A program made the position numbers and the translations under genes. A stretch of 64,000 nt of DNA from Spinacia oleracea (Eukaryota; Streptophyta; Magnoliopsida; Caryophyllales; Amaranthaceae): assembly GCF_020520425.1 (NCBI RefSeq), contig NC_079487.1:125386385-125450384 (forward strand), read 5' to 3'. Numbering within the stretch: position 1 is the stretch's first letter; every line of letters begins with the position of its first letter. The notes below the pieces were generated by a model. It did not search any database and was not told where the DNA came from. It worked only from the letters and a program-made list of their open reading frames with translations. Shown one piece after another: positions 33,054-45,764 of the stretch.

Positions 33054-35706
33054 ATGGCATTTCTAACAAAATCACAACATTTGTTTCTTACCAACATTTC
33101 GTTCTTCATCATCTTTGTTTTTCTTAATTCCTTCATTAATGTTTCATTATGTCAATCTAATCCTCCTCAGAACATTGAAACTTTCTATCCTTCTTCACCA
33201 CCACCACGACCACCACCACCTCCTGCTGTTCCCCCTGGAGTAGTAGTAGTCCCTCCTATTCCGTCATCCCCAACACCGCCCACGCCACTGCTGTCGCCGC
33301 CACAGGATACGACACAGCAGGATCAGCAATCATCACGAGGGGGGACGTCTCATAGGGCGATATATACAGCTGTTGGTGTGACAGCTGCGAGTACTTTGGT
33401 GGTGGCTGCAGCAGTTTTCTTCTTCTGTACGAAATATACCCAGCGAAAGAAGAAGGAAAATGGGGGACAGGTTTGTGTTATGCCAGCAGCCATTCCTGCT
33501 TCTGGTGGAGGTGGTGGTGGTGTTGGTGGTGGAGGAAGGTTGCAGGCGTTGCCGCAATCAGAGTTTACGAGGTTTGATGGGAATATTAAAGGGTTGATAG
33601 TTGATGAAGATGGTTTGGACGTGTTGTATTGGAGGAAGCTTGAAGGGAGCCAAAGGAAGAGTGGACCTTTTCATAAGGATGCCTTTAGCAAAGGGAGCAA
33701 TGGTAGGAGGACATATTCTCGAGGGAAATCGTCGTCTTCGTATAATCAAATACATCCTAAGGAGGAGCAAACAGCTAGGCTTCTTGGTTCTAAACCACCA
33801 CAAAATGAAGCCACTTTTCAGGCTGTTGGTAGAGGAGAAGAGGCGGCGGTGGCTGAAAAAGTGGTTGTTGCTAAGGAAGGAATCACTCCTACTCCGCCTT
33901 TACCGCCTTCTATGGCTGCTAAGTCAGAACCAGCACCAGCACCAGCACCAGCACCAGCACCGCCACCAATGGCAGTCAAGAAAGCACCAGCTCCACCACC
34001 ACCAGCACCACCAATGGCAGCCAAGAAAGGTCCAGCACCACCACCTCCACCGCTCAAGATGGGCGGATCATTAAAACCACCAGCAGCACCGAGGCGTACA
34101 CCAAGTGGAAATATTCAGGAATCATCTGCAATTGGGGAAGAGGCATCAGGGAGCAAGAATGATCAGGTGAAACTGAAGCCATTACATTGGGAAAAAGTCA
34201 ACGTTAATACTAATCATTCCATGGTGTGGGACAAAATTGAGCGCGGTTCATTCCAGTAAGTATCAGCATTTAATTTTGATAATTACCAGCTTAATAAATC
34301 TAATAATCTTACTTGAATTGAAAGCTGATTAGTACTTTTTTGGGTGCAACAGATACAATGGTGACATGATGGAAGCTCTTTTCGGGTGTGTTGCAACGAA
34401 CCGCAAATCACCAAAGGGGGACACTTCTACAGCTCAAGGCAATGTCAATGCAAATGCAGCAGCCAAGATTTTCATTTTAGATGCACGACGTTCTCAGAAC
34501 ATCGCCATCGTGATTCGCTCGTTGGGGATAACTCGCAACGAGTTGATCGAGGGTCTCCAAGAAGGAAAGGGATTGAATGTTGAAATACTTGAGAAATTGA
34601 CTAGGATGACTCCTTCACGAGAAGAGAAAATCCAAATCCTTGCATTTGAGGGAGATGCTGGAAGGCTTGCTGATGCAGAATCCTTCCTTTATCACTTGCT
34701 CAAGGCTGTTCCCTCGGCTTTTACTCGGGTTAGCACCATGCTCTTTAGATTCAATTATGGGTCAGAAATCCATCAGTTGAAGGAATCACTTCAAACACTT
34801 GACTCTGCTTGTTCTGAGCTTCGAAATCGTGGAGTGTTCTTGAAGCTTCTAGAAGCAATCCTAAAAGCAGGGAATCGCCTTAATGCTGGGACTGCAAGAG
34901 GGGATGCAAAGGCTTTTAATCTTACAGCTTTAAGGAAGCTATCTGATTACAAAAGCAGTGATGGGAAGACAACTCTACTTCACTTTGTGGTTCATGAGGT
35001 TGTTAGGAATGAGGGGAGACGGTGTGTTATGAACCGGAACAACAGTTTAGCTAGAACTAACAGTCACAGAAATTCAACCTCAAACCCAAACCCAAACCCG
35101 GATGAATCCAAGTCAAAAGAGGAACAAGAAAAAGAGTTCTTACAGCTAGGGTTACCTGTTGTAGGGGGGTTAAGCTCTGAGTTCTCAAATGTTAAGAAAG
35201 CAGCCACCCTTGACTATGACACCATATTGAGTGTCGGCACATCAGTGGGAGCTCGTATAGCTGAAACCAGACAACTTGTCCTGCAGTGTGGTGCAGATGA
35301 AGAAGGACGAGACTTTGTTAAGGAGATGAAAGAGTTTTTGGCAGCAGCTGAAGGAGAGATTAAGGTGGTACAAGAAGAGCAGACTAGGGTCATGGAATTT
35401 GTAACCAAAACAGCACAGTATTATCAAGCAGGTGGTTTCAAAGACAAACAGCCATTACAGCTGTTTGTCATTGTAAAGGATTTCCTGAATACAGTTGATC
35501 AAGCTTGTATAGAAATTGCTCGGAGTTTGCAACATAAGAAACCACCAACTACTGCTGGCTCCTCCTCCTCATCGTTATCATCATCATCACCTCCTTCATC
35601 ACCCCCGAGCCCTGATATCTTAAGGACCCGTGTGACATTCCCGCGGTTACCGAAACATTTCTTGTCAGACAGATCGAGTGGAAGTGATTCTGATGATGAT
35701 AGCTGA
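33054..35706 (+). CDS. Class I formin (FH2 domain, FH4/FH8-like)
   Basis: Membrane-anchored actin nucleator. Two exons, 33054-34255 and 34353-35706, join in frame (GTAAGT donor, CAACAG acceptor) into about 851 residues. The chosen ATG begins a signal peptide (about 1-32, FFIIFVFLNSFINVSLC). A Pro-rich extracellular stretch, a transmembrane helix (about 102-125, AVGVTAASTLVVAAAVFFF) with a basic stop-transfer KYTQRKKK, an FH1 Pro/Ala-rich region with an APAPAP run, and the FH2 domain follow. FH2 starts VKLKPLHWEKV near residue 370 and includes RGSFQYNGDMMEALFG, GNRLNAGTARGDAKAF and SDGKTTLLHFVVHEV. The C-terminus is Ser-rich and acidic. An in-frame ATG upstream (32910) would spoil the signal peptide. 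The architecture is standard for plant class I formins that tie the plasma membrane or wall to cortical actin. It looks intact. Confidence 0.95.
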
Positions 35707-37626
35707 CAAATACAAGATCAATCTCAAGTCTGACAAGGTTGCAGACTTCCACGTGATGTAAATAGAAGACGAGGAAAGTTACACAAGGTCCTTTTTTTCA
35801 CTCAATCTGAAAGGGAAAGAAACAAAAGATTGATGATATTGAGTGATTCAGGATTTTTTCATTTGATTTTTTGAACAGGAAATGAGTGATCATTGTATTG
35901 TAATGTGATTATATCCCCAACACAACCATCCCCCTCCCCTCTTCCCATGATACAGAATGAAGGAATCAGTCTTAGAATTCTCTAATTGCACAAAAGAAAA
36001 AGAAATATTTGATATTCTGTAACTATAGCCCAGCATTTTAGGATATGTATTCACTATGAGATCGAGTTTTAGGTATCAATAAAATTGTGCTAGTTCAGGG
36101 CACAGGAGATTGCAGTCGTTGAGAAAACATATTTCCTATATGTTACGGTACATACTTGCATATGTGAGCTAGCTGGGAACCTATGCTGTTTCATCACCAG
36201 AATTCTGGTTACATTTCGAACAGACTATGTCCTGATTCTGAAGATTCGAAGTCATAAGCACTTACACTGTTACACACTTACACCAACAAATATGGCTTAT
36301 TCTTCGGTCTAGTCACTAACTCACTATATTCCCTTGTTTGAGTCTGCAGGCAGGTATGTTTGCCTTTGTTTAATTTTAGTTGGAAGAAAATTTTGTATAT
36401 CGTTACTGATTTTTCTCAGACTACAAGTCTGTAACGCATGTACAGAAGATTGAGAACGTATTAGGAAGATGTAAGGAGAAGAGAAGGGAACGCAATTGTT
36501 AATTAGCGATAGTATATAAATTTTCGTAGTAAGATAGAAAAACATACTATCACTGAAACATTTGTATTGTTTTAATACAAGAAGATTGAAATTTAAAAGG
36601 AATACATATGTGAAAAACTCCCAAAACACCCCGAATTAGGTAATAAATCATCCTTCCATAAAGGAAAACCCTTGATAAACCCCAGCTACAACTCCAGTAC
36701 CACCAAACTAACAACACCATGTTCCAAATTCAATCACTGAAACACAAAATCAGCCTCATATAGAGCTTTAAACTTGGTGGATTCCCAGATGTATGGACGG
36801 TGTCCATTTCTTAGAATGACGATTGGGAATGCATGGAGAGGGAAATCCAGGGCTTTTTCCGAATTTTAGTTTTTGTTAGTGTAGAAGTCATAATTTGAAG
36901 ATAGGAAACGGGTTGGAAAAAGGTAAAGGATCCTATTCCTAATACATACATACAGTGCTGAACAAACTAGTGGCCAACTTATCCGAGGTAGGGTTTCCTG
37001 AAGATAATGGAAGTTGAATTATTTTTTCTTTATCCACATAGTAACAGATTCTGTGTGTTAGATTAATAAGGATAGGATTTTGACATAAAATGATCCAAAA
37101 TCATCTATCTTAGCATAAAAACACCATTGTGAGACTTAAGCCCTTAGCATGGTGCCTTAAGATTTGTTACTAGGCACACAAATTTTTATGTTAGATTATC
37201 TAGGGATTGCTTGAGTAATGTAATTGATGCATTTTTTACTCCCATAGTAATATTTTCTTTTTCTTTTGAGGGGAAGAGAAGGGGAATTAAGTAAGAGGAA
37301 TGTAGGGTTTCAAAAGTCCCTGTGCAGCTCAATAGCTTTGCATTACCAATTTGTTTATGTGTACTCTTTGTTTTATATCCAGAAAAAGGGTTCTGAAGGT
37401 AAGAATTAAAACTGGAGTGGCAATGAAGGGAGTGCCCATCTGCAGACTGTCATATTACCAGATTAATCCTACCACAGTTTTTGATAGTTATTGTCATCAA
37501 ACCAATGGATGACTGATGCATAAATTTCTCTAAATATATCATCAATAGTTCCGCAGAATACAACATCAGTATTGAGAATAACTAATTGATTAGAAATAGT
37601 TGGCCGGGGTTTTACCTGCTAAAGCC
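35707..37626. other. Formin 3' region and intergenic DNA
   Basis: The first 350-400 bp are the likely formin 3' untranslated region (AATAAA near 36079). The rest, to 37626, holds no supported gene; open frames there are short and composition-driven. Confidence 0.5.
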
Positions 37627-40396
37627 TTAATCCCTATGCATCACCGGCATCCTCCTCCCTGCGCATGCATTATCCCGGCTCTGTTGTGTTTCGCCCATTG
37701 GAGGCTTGAATGGTAGGGCTCCGTGGTTTTGATGTGGCCTGCAAATGCTTTTTTCCAGTTCCCAGAGCCATCTCTGGCACTCTGCTAATAATAGCAAAAC
37801 CTGCAAACATAAATTTATGACACTAATTAGCATTTACTGATACATAACTTATGCCAAGGTACTTAATTACAATTGAACATGTTATTCTTGTACAATTCTG
37901 TATCTATATGTTAGTACTTGGAAAGTTGTATTCATGCTAGCTACAAAAGCACAAGTGCTGAGAGGAGCTTTATCATCATGTTGTGCTCGCAAGATGTTCC
38001 GTGTTGGTTATTGAATCTTAAAAAGCTTAGTTAGCAATTTATCTATACCTGATCCTGACCCTATACAATGAATATAAGTAAACAGATTTGCATTTATTCG
38101 CCATAAGCTTCCTTTTCTTGTATTTGTTCAAATCGATTGCAGGGGGCATATAACTTGTTTTTATTTCCCATGATTATGAAACAAGTGTAGATCTCTCTTT
38201 GTCTTGGAAGGAAAGTCTTAAACTTGTTATTCAGCCCTCTTTCTACAATGTATAATCTAACCTACTATTCTTCATTCTCGAAAGATAGCTGGTATACTGT
38301 GTTCTTTAATCTTTATCTTCACACTAGACGACTTATGTTTAGGCGTTTAGCTGCATATTATAGGACTTTCCTTCCAGCTTCTCTTTAGCATTAGGTCTAA
38401 ATCTTTCCCCTCCTCGTCCTCTCTTTAAAACTCTTACGTTCTGTCTCTGGACATGTGTGCATAAATCTCTCTTTTATCCCTTCCTTCATGTGCTCTTTTG
38501 GGCTTGCTCCTTCTAATACCAGCTCTTAAATGGTTTTGACAGAAATGAATCAAATAACTATCTCATGGGCGGTCATGGGCCTCACTCTTGACTGTATAAT
38601 TTTCAATTTTGGTTTCTAAAAATTGAGACCTCGAACTTCCTAGTTATATAAGCAGGCGATTAATGATCATAAATCCTTCTAGAAGAGACCAAATCCATAT
38701 TCCAACGGCTATTGATGAATCTCTCTGCCTACTATGGAGTCTGTGGCTGCTGAAAGTTTTTTACAGTATCCCAGGGTAGATTTGTAAAGGTAGTTGTTAA
38801 CCCTCCGAGAACAGTATAGTAGCATATAAAGAATTAACGAATTTTGTCAAAAGGAAATCCAAGATAATAAAAACCCAAATCACCATTACTATCTGTCTCC
38901 CCTAAACCCCCTTCTCTTCTTCCTCTGTACTTAAGAAGAACTGACGAAGTGCTGCTCCATTCCTCTTGATTTTCGATATGGAATCACATGTAAAATCTTA
39001 AAACAAACAGGCTGCAAAATTGAGCTACTAAATCAAAAATATTCAGCTCAACAATACTTGCAGGGAACAGCCAAAACATGAGGTTGCTGCATGTAGTATA
39101 CTGAACTAGGATCCGACACTTTCGAAGTTGCCATGACTTTTACAGCACCCTGGAGTGTGACATCGTTAGTCGAAGCACAAGTGTTTTGCATCTCAACATA
39201 CTGCTGCATATTTTTTTCTCCAAGCCATTCTTCTGTTTTCAGCCAGCTTTTTTGGCAGCCTATTGAGATTCAATCAAGAATCAACAACATTACAGACATC
39301 ATATTCACCAAAATTAATACTTCCTACTAAATTTACCAATTATGACCAGACAAATGACAATTCACATGCAATTTTAAACAGGTTTATCAGCAAACATTCA
39401 CAGCTTTATTCAAAGCAAAAGGATTTATTTTGAAGATTCTCAACTACTTAGTCATCAACTTAAACATCTAACGAACCAATGAGGTTTTGACCTAGAGATT
39501 GACTTAGGGTCTGTCTATAACAGGTTTCAAGTTCGAATCACCCTTCCCTATTTTATAATTTATATTGTACTTGATCAGTATTTACCTAATTCTCTAATCA
39601 CCCCACGAATCGCGAACCGAAAAAACGAATTATAACATAAAAATGGTACAATTTTGGTCTAATTTAGCAAATTAGGTAGCAAATTGCGTACCCGTACCCA
39701 TTCTCGTACTAGCGAACCAGGTAACAGTGTACTTGACACTCATTGGCACCCAAAAAAAAAAACTTAAACATCTACTCATATTTGCAAATTAGTATACAAC
39801 CCCATGAAGCCTATTTGATTAGAAAAATGGTATAGTGGCCCAAAGCACGGAGCATATTAAGCATTTAAGCTATTTATACGGTAATACCGGTGAAAGCCTG
39901 ATTTTGTGGTGAATTGCTTAACTAAGTGCTTCATGTATTTACTTAACTAAGTGCTTCGAGGAGAGGAAATGCGGAGACTAAGAGAATTATATAAAATTGC
40001 AAAAAGTGCAGAACCCTTTAACATTTGGTAAAATTTTCGAATATTAAAACCCAGATTTAGTGCTATTACGAAAAGTCGAAAACCCTGATTTGGGAAAACT
40101 CAAACCCAATTAATTGATTAAGAGTACTACCAAAAAAAAAAAAAAAAGAGGAGAGAGACTAACGGGGGTGGTAGAATGGTAAGCAAGGACGGAAACGACG
40201 CCGTTGCCATGGAGGGAGGCAGCTCGGAAAATGGAGTGGGAATGGTGATCGTAATCGGAGGCCCGCGACTGATAAGAATAAAACCAAGAGCCTTCATCTT
40301 CAAATGTTGATCTGGTTGAAGTTGATAATCTCCGTAGTTTTTGATTTGGAGCTTAATCTGGCTATCCGCCATTGCCACATTGAGTATGAACCTCAA
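37627..40396 (-). CDS. Unidentified minus-strand gene, possible exons
   Basis: Three minus-strand segments read like protein but could not be joined with confidence. 40396-40127: open frame with MADSQIKLQIKNYGDYQLQP. 39259-39048: after a CTCAATAG acceptor, contains WLKTEEWLGEKNMQQYVEMQ and KVMATSKVSDPSSVYYMQQ, then a stop. 37800-37627: after a TGTTTGCAG acceptor, LLLAECQRWLWELEKSICRP, then a stop. The middle one has coding-like composition. I do not recognise the family. The two terminal stops suggest either alternative 3' ends or two genes. The 14-bp-flanked SINE at 39471 would lie in an intron. Treat the extent as provisional. Confidence 0.28.
39471..39760 (+). mobile_element. Long tRNA-derived SINE with 14-bp duplication
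   Basis: A 290-bp element. The head has an A-box-like GACCTAGAGATTGACTTAGG and the B box AAGTTCGAATCACCC. A longer body with GTACCCGTACCC words follows, then the end CATTGGCACCC and an A tract. A perfect 14-bp direct repeat AACTTAAACATCTA flanks it (39457-39470 and 39761-39774). The body is unlike the short SINEs at 4.9 and 20.0 kb. Confidence 0.88.
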
Positions 40397-40599
40397 GTCC
40401 TCATCATTCTCTCACTTGATAATTGTTTGCTACGGCTACTTCTCCCTAAAACCGCAACCAAAACCTTTGGCACTTCCAAACTCTTTTTGGTTGTGTGACT
40501 AAACTATAGTCAAACAGGTTGCACGAGTACAATTTGAGTATGACCCGTCTCAATTTTTTGAAGGCGAACTGGCCACAACAACACCAATTGTGACTTGGA

Positions 40600-40935
40600 T
40601 AGTTGGGTGTAAAAATTGTTGTATGTTAAGCCGGCCCGAGGCCCGCCCGGATCTGGCACGAAAAACTCGATCCGGCACAGACACGAAAAAAAGCACAGTT
40701 CGAGAAGAGCGTGGGCCAAAGTTGGAGCATAATTTTTTGGAAAAGTACGGCACGACAAAACACCAAAATTTAGTAAAATTAGGTTTAGGCACGACGATTC
40801 GTGGGCCTAGGCCCTATTTTAAAATTTTGGACCTGGCACGACCAGACTTGTTGAAGAGTAGGCTTTGTGTGGGCGGGCCCATGGGCTCGGCTCTAAGCCA
40901 GACCCGCCTCACAACCATCTTTAGTTGGGTGCATC
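40600..40935. repeat. GC-rich dispersed repeat (GGCCCGxCC words)
   Basis: About 335 bp dense in GGCCCGAGG, GGCACGAC, GGGCCTAGGCCC and GGGCGGGCCC, set in AT-rich DNA, and similar in vocabulary to 22500-22680. An open frame crosses it (40590-40988) but is a by-product of the GC-rich repeat. No ends or duplication were defined. Confidence 0.5.
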
Positions 40936-40989
40936 CAACGACACGAGTGCACGACTTTTTTTTTCTTTTTCTTTTTTGCAGGGGGTGAA

Positions 40990-43420
40990 CTATATTTTTA
41001 TTCTAGTTTCTTTTTTAATAATCCGTATGAGTTATAAATTGTATGGTTAATCATTTGACTGAAGCTTTCTATTGCAAAATAAAAACAATATACGGAGTAT
41101 ATAGTAAGTTAATAATATAATAACAAAATTTAAGTGGTTCTAAATTTCCCCAATTTATTTTAACAGTTTTGAAATTTTATTTTGAAATAGTCAAAGATTA
41201 TGTTTTTGTTATTTAAGTTTCCTTTATCAATTTTAGATTGACTTAAACACTTCACCTTTTAATTACAGAGGGTTTTCATAAGTTGTGAGTTTTTTTTTTT
41301 TTTTTTAATATATTGAATTTCCTTTTTAACCGGCATGAGAGGTGAGAATTGAGTATTTAGATGTCTCACGAGTCACATTCACCAACACTCTTTAATAATA
41401 TAAACTATTGTGTGCCCGTGCTAATGCACTGGATATGTATAAACGTATAAAGTTGATAAAGAAATATAAACAATCACAATGTTTACTTATAGACATCAAA
41501 TTGGACATGATCTGAATACCATGTGTTGGACTTGTAGTACATTTAGTACCCGAAATACGGACTAATCAGTAACATTAATATTCAATAAAAATCATGATGA
41601 TCAACAAATGGATGTAGCAAAAATGACTGAATGTTTAAATCTGCAGATGTCTTGTTGCAAATAATAAGTAAAAATTTCATCTCTGACTTCTTTCTCCATT
41701 CTCTACATACATGGTTTAAGCAAACGGTCGACTTAATTAGACGCTAATTTAAATTTTACTTGAAATATATGTCGTGTCTAATTATGCATAAAATATAATT
41801 ATTAGTTCGTTCTGTGATAACAACACCATCAAATTCATCTGTATACTATAAACATACATGTACATGTGATGCAAAGTCTTTAATATTTAACCAGAGATCG
41901 AGCCGATAGTTAATATTAACAACATGTCTGAATAGTAATAGAAATTGTAGCATTTTGGATATCCTCATTGGACTTTGTTAGGTTGGATAACTTCATTCGT
42001 GTGTTTGTTGATATTTGTTTCGATGTTCCAACCACAAAATTGTTATTCTCAAAGGCAAGTTCAACAATTAAGGGGAGTCATGGAAGAGCCTATTACCATT
42101 TCGTCTATAGATTTTTTCAGTTTGTTTTGTAATATGTATAATGGTCTATAAAGATCTAGTGTTTTTTTAGTTTACTTCGCAAAATGTAAACCTTTTTTTT
42201 TATGTAAATTTCAACCTCTAGCCCAAATTAGTTGTACACCTCAAGGATACAAATGTTGAACTACATTTTTTAATAACGGATAAATTCAGTCGCACCCTCT
42301 GAGTATGGAATAAATCAATGTTTGGGGGTAGATATGTGTATTAGCCAACACGTGTCAAAGACGCATGATGATGAAATATGAAACTATTTGAGAAAATTGA
42401 AAAATCTTCTAGCAGAAATTCTTACAGTAAGGAGTATAATTCTCTGCTATTTTGAGAGTTGAAACTACAATCTGAATCCCATTTGATTATGTATGTATAT
42501 ATATATGTTCCATTGTTTTTTTTCAATTGATTGCATTACATTCAGGTTGGATTTTTCAATCGTAGAATTTTAAAAAATAAAGTAATGAATGATGAAATAT
42601 TTAGTTATTAGGCTCATCCTTGACATTCAACTAATGTTTAAACAACATTTGCTAGATGGACAGAGGTAAAATGACTGAACAAATTGCTCAAAAGAAGAGG
42701 GAAAAAGTTGTTGCAAGAAGAGGGAAGATGTTGCTGCAAAGAATAGAAAAAGAGCTGACGAAAATGAGAGGAAAGATGATAACAGACAGAAGCGAATCGC
42801 CGAGAAGAAGTATAAGAAGGAAGAATAATATGATATGCTGAATCGAGAGAGCAGAAGATAATCCGTCTGCTATGTTCAAGAGGAGTAATGTGATTCTTTT
42901 TTTAAAAAAAAAGTAATTTTGATTCAGCCTCGTCCAAAGTGACATCGACACTTCTGATTGATTTATATGTGTTTAATGTCTTCGAGTTTCCTGTAGAGAG
43001 GTTACATAGTGGGTAGATTTGTTTACGAAGTGTTATTAATTACTCGTAAATAATATTATAAATAAGAAATATTTTTAATGAACTAATATTTTGTTACGAT
43101 GTAGTAAAATTTTGAATTTGTATAAAACACAATTAGTTCAAAGTGATTAATTAAATATATTAATAAAATTCATAAATTTCCTTTAAATATAAATAACTAT
43201 ACTTTAAAATATTTTAATAAACTTTATAAATTTACGTGGGATTACATGCCGTCCCTTAATAAACTTTATAAATTTACGTGGTTTTTGGTCTTTTTTCCTT
43301 TTTTTTTGGTTAGATTAATGTATTAATTATGTGATAATTTTAATCCATGTTCATAACTCCTTCTGTATGTACTACACTACTTAAAAAAAAATTAACAACT
43401 TAATTAACCGGGTATCCTGT
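40990..43420. other. Intergenic DNA, possible Helitron remnant
   Basis: AT-rich, no firm gene. The stretch at 42656-42841 codes for a very basic stretch (KNRKRADENERK in one frame, EQIAQKKREKVVARR in another), and GTGTGCCCGTGCTAATGCAC occurs near 41411. Both recall plant Helitrons, but no TC start or CTRR end with hairpin was found. The word TAATAAACTTTATAAATTTA occurs twice about 50 bp apart near 43.2 kb. Confidence 0.3.
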
Positions 43421-43429
43421 GACCCGACC

Positions 43430-43565
43430 CGGAATTATCGGGTACCCGATAAGCGGGTTCCCGGTTTTCCCGGGTCGGGTCATGGGCCGATGTTTTCACT
43501 ACCCGCAAATGCGGGTACCCGCTACTTCGGGTACCCGATAAGCCGGGTACCCGCTAATGAACACC
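43430..43565. repeat. Cluster of GGGTACCCG palindromes
   Basis: About 130 bp of repeated GGGTACCCG and GACCCGACCCGG words (CGGGTACCCGATAAGC occurs twice in related form), ending at CCGCTAATGAACACCCCTAA. It is a GC-rich inverted-repeat cluster in AT-rich DNA, resembling subterminal parts of degraded DNA transposons. Confidence 0.6.
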
Positions 43566-44795
43566 CCTAATAGTGCAATGTATAATTTGTAATTTTTTCC
43601 ATGTTAAGTGATTAATATCTTTCATATTAATATCAACATATTATTTTTTATTCTTGCCATAATAAATGAACTCGTAATATTTCTTGTAGTATACTCCGTA
43701 TATTTTTCTATAGTATTGAAGGAAACAAATTAGAAAATATATAATAGTTTTTAAAGCTTATTTTAATGGAGTAGATAGTATAAAATAAAATAAAAAAGTC
43801 AAAGATACACCAAGAGATGATATGTGTCAATCCAGAAATTAAAAAAATCTGAGAAAATACAAAATAAAACCTACGCATTTGGCACTGATAAAAAAAAGTT
43901 ATCAAAAATGATTTACCTAATAAAAATGATACTGTAAAAGTTTTGGTTTGCAATTATAAAATGATAATATTATTTTCTTACTCTCTAACTTCCTTGTGAA
44001 AAGCCAAAGAAAGATAAAGTAAACTGCTACTCATTTTATTAACACTTAATAAGATTTTCAACGAATTAGGGGTCCTTTCCAATTTGAGTTTATGTTCCGT
44101 GTCCCATTTTAGACCGGTGCAAAACCGGGCCTGTATACATTTTAACTTTATGTTAGAAATCCTGAAAAAAATATAAAAAATAGGGAGTATATATGAAAGA
44201 TCAAAATAGTACTCCACTTATAAAATAGTAATCACTCACTATCACAATAGAGAAGTAGCTAACATTAATGGATGCACGTCTTGAAATTATAGAGCAAGTA
44301 TTTGCCTATTTGGTCATGGAACTAAACTCTAAAGTCTAAAGCAAGTAAAACGAGCAATTTTAGCAAAATTGCAATGCCAAGTAATTTCCCAAACCCAAAA
44401 AGTCACAAATTCACATTGACAACTTCCATCTCTAAATTTCATACTCATCAACAACTCCTACCAACTTGGCTTCTTTTTTCTCCATTTTTTTTTTTTCATC
44501 ATTGAATTTCTAAATTACTTTTTTTTACTAAAAACAAAACAAAATACGGAAGTAAAGAATTGTCAAATTAGGGTGTCTGCCGTCTCTTTTCCTTCCCTTC
44601 GTGGACTCCCAATACGCTCACATTTTCCCACTTTTACCCTTGACTCCATTTCCTACTTGCGAAACCTTCATGAACTTTCCTTCTTTTCTCCTCCCTCATT
44701 AAACTTTAAACCCCATTTCCCCTCCTTACACCCATAACAATTTACAACCACCATACCAACAACAAACAAATTCATTTGCCGATTAATAATAAAAA
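43566..44795. other. Intergenic DNA and ATL promoter
   Basis: AT-rich, no gene. The last 200-300 bp (CT-rich runs such as CCTTCCCTTCGTGGACTCCC and a leader with CATACCAACAACAAACAAAT) are the probable promoter and 5' leader of the ATL gene. Confidence 0.45.
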
Positions 44796-45764
44796 ATGGA
44801 TCATGTTGATAAACAGAGAGGTTCTCAGGATTATGTTCCCCATGAATCCAAGGGATACGCGCTTAGCGGCAGGATAATGTTGAGCGCCATCGTCATCCTC
44901 TTCGCCGTCGTTGTTATTATGGTGTGTCTCCATGTCTATGCGCGTTGGTATATTTTACGAGCTCGCCGCCGTCAGATCCGTCGTGCGCGCCGTCGTACTC
45001 ACCTTGTTTTCTACATCGAGCCTGATAACCCCACTGAGAATGCTCCTAACAGAACGCGCGGCCTTGACGCGGCGGTGCTGAAATCTTTGCCGACTTTTAC
45101 GTTTGGTAAGGCGGGGGCGGTGGATGGAGGAGAGGGAGATGAGGAGGTGCTGGAATGCGCTGTTTGCTTGTCTGAATTTGAGGAGAAAGAAAAGGGGCGT
45201 TTATTGCCTAAATGTAACCACTCTTTCCATGTCGAGTGCATTGACATGTGGTTCCATTCTCACTCCACGTGTCCCCTCTGCCGCTCCCCGGTAGACGCCG
45301 GCGATCTTCCACCGTTGGTGGAGGCTCCGGCGGGTGAAGGCGAGGTGGTCATCGAGTTGGGCGAGTTGACTCAGAGTCAACCCGAAGAAGTATCCGAATT
45401 AAGCCAGGATGTGAGGCCGAGTCAAGGTGAATCCGCTGTGGCAGCAGGCTTTACTGCTCCTTCCTTATCATCGTCGCTGTCTTTTGCGGGGAGGAGAAAA
45501 GGGCTGGATTTGGCTGGGGTGTCAATTGAGGTTCCGAAGAGAAGCCACAGTTTTTGTTTCCCCGGGTCTAACTCGGACGAGTCAGGATCGAGTCGTTCGC
45601 CGTTTAAATCGCCAACGAGTCGAATGTTATCATTGAAGAGAATATTAAGCAGGGACAAAAGATCCCCACTCCCCTCGCCCTCCCCCTCGGGTGGCGGGCC
45701 GAGTAGTTACGAGTTGGATATCGAGTCAGGACGAGTTGAATCGTCGAGTCAAGCCTTAACCTAA
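44796..45764 (+). CDS. ATL-family RING-H2 E3 ubiquitin ligase
   Basis: Intronless gene of 322 residues, as usual for the ATL family. Order: short N-terminus, one transmembrane helix (about 27-48, MLSAIVILFAVVVIMVCLHV), a very basic juxtamembrane stretch (RARRRQIRRARRR), the GLD signature (89-91), then a canonical RING-H2 finger: C121, C124, C140, H142, H145, C148, C159, C162, with the ATL tryptophan W152 and proline P160 in place. It would transfer ubiquitin from an E2 to substrates at a membrane. The C-terminal half is Ser-rich with a basic patch (SLKRILSRDKRSP). No substrate can be inferred. The ATG is the first in frame and the ORF is complete. Confidence 0.96.
   Translation: MDHVDKQRGSQDYVPHESKGYALSGRIMLSAIVILFAVVVIMVCLHVYARWYILRARRRQIRRARRRTHLVFYIEPDNPTENAPNRTRGLDAAVLKSLPTFTFGKAGAVDGGEGDEEVLECAVCLSEFEEKEKGRLLPKCNHSFHVECIDMWFHSHSTCPLCRSPVDAGDLPPLVEAPAGEGEVVIELGELTQSQPEEVSELSQDVRPSQGESAVAAGFTAPSLSSSLSFAGRRKGLDLAGVSIEVPKRSHSFCFPGSNSDESGSSRSPFKSPTSRMLSLKRILSRDKRSPLPSPSPSGGGPSSYELDIESGRVESSSQALT

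Noticed and set aside
40590-40988. 132-codon ORF as a gene
   Set aside because: It is a translation of a GC-rich dispersed repeat, with equal open frames on the other strand.
41395-42950. Helitron
   Set aside because: A CCCGTGCTAATGCAC-like word and a basic coding stretch are suggestive, but neither a TC start nor a hairpin with CTRR end was found.
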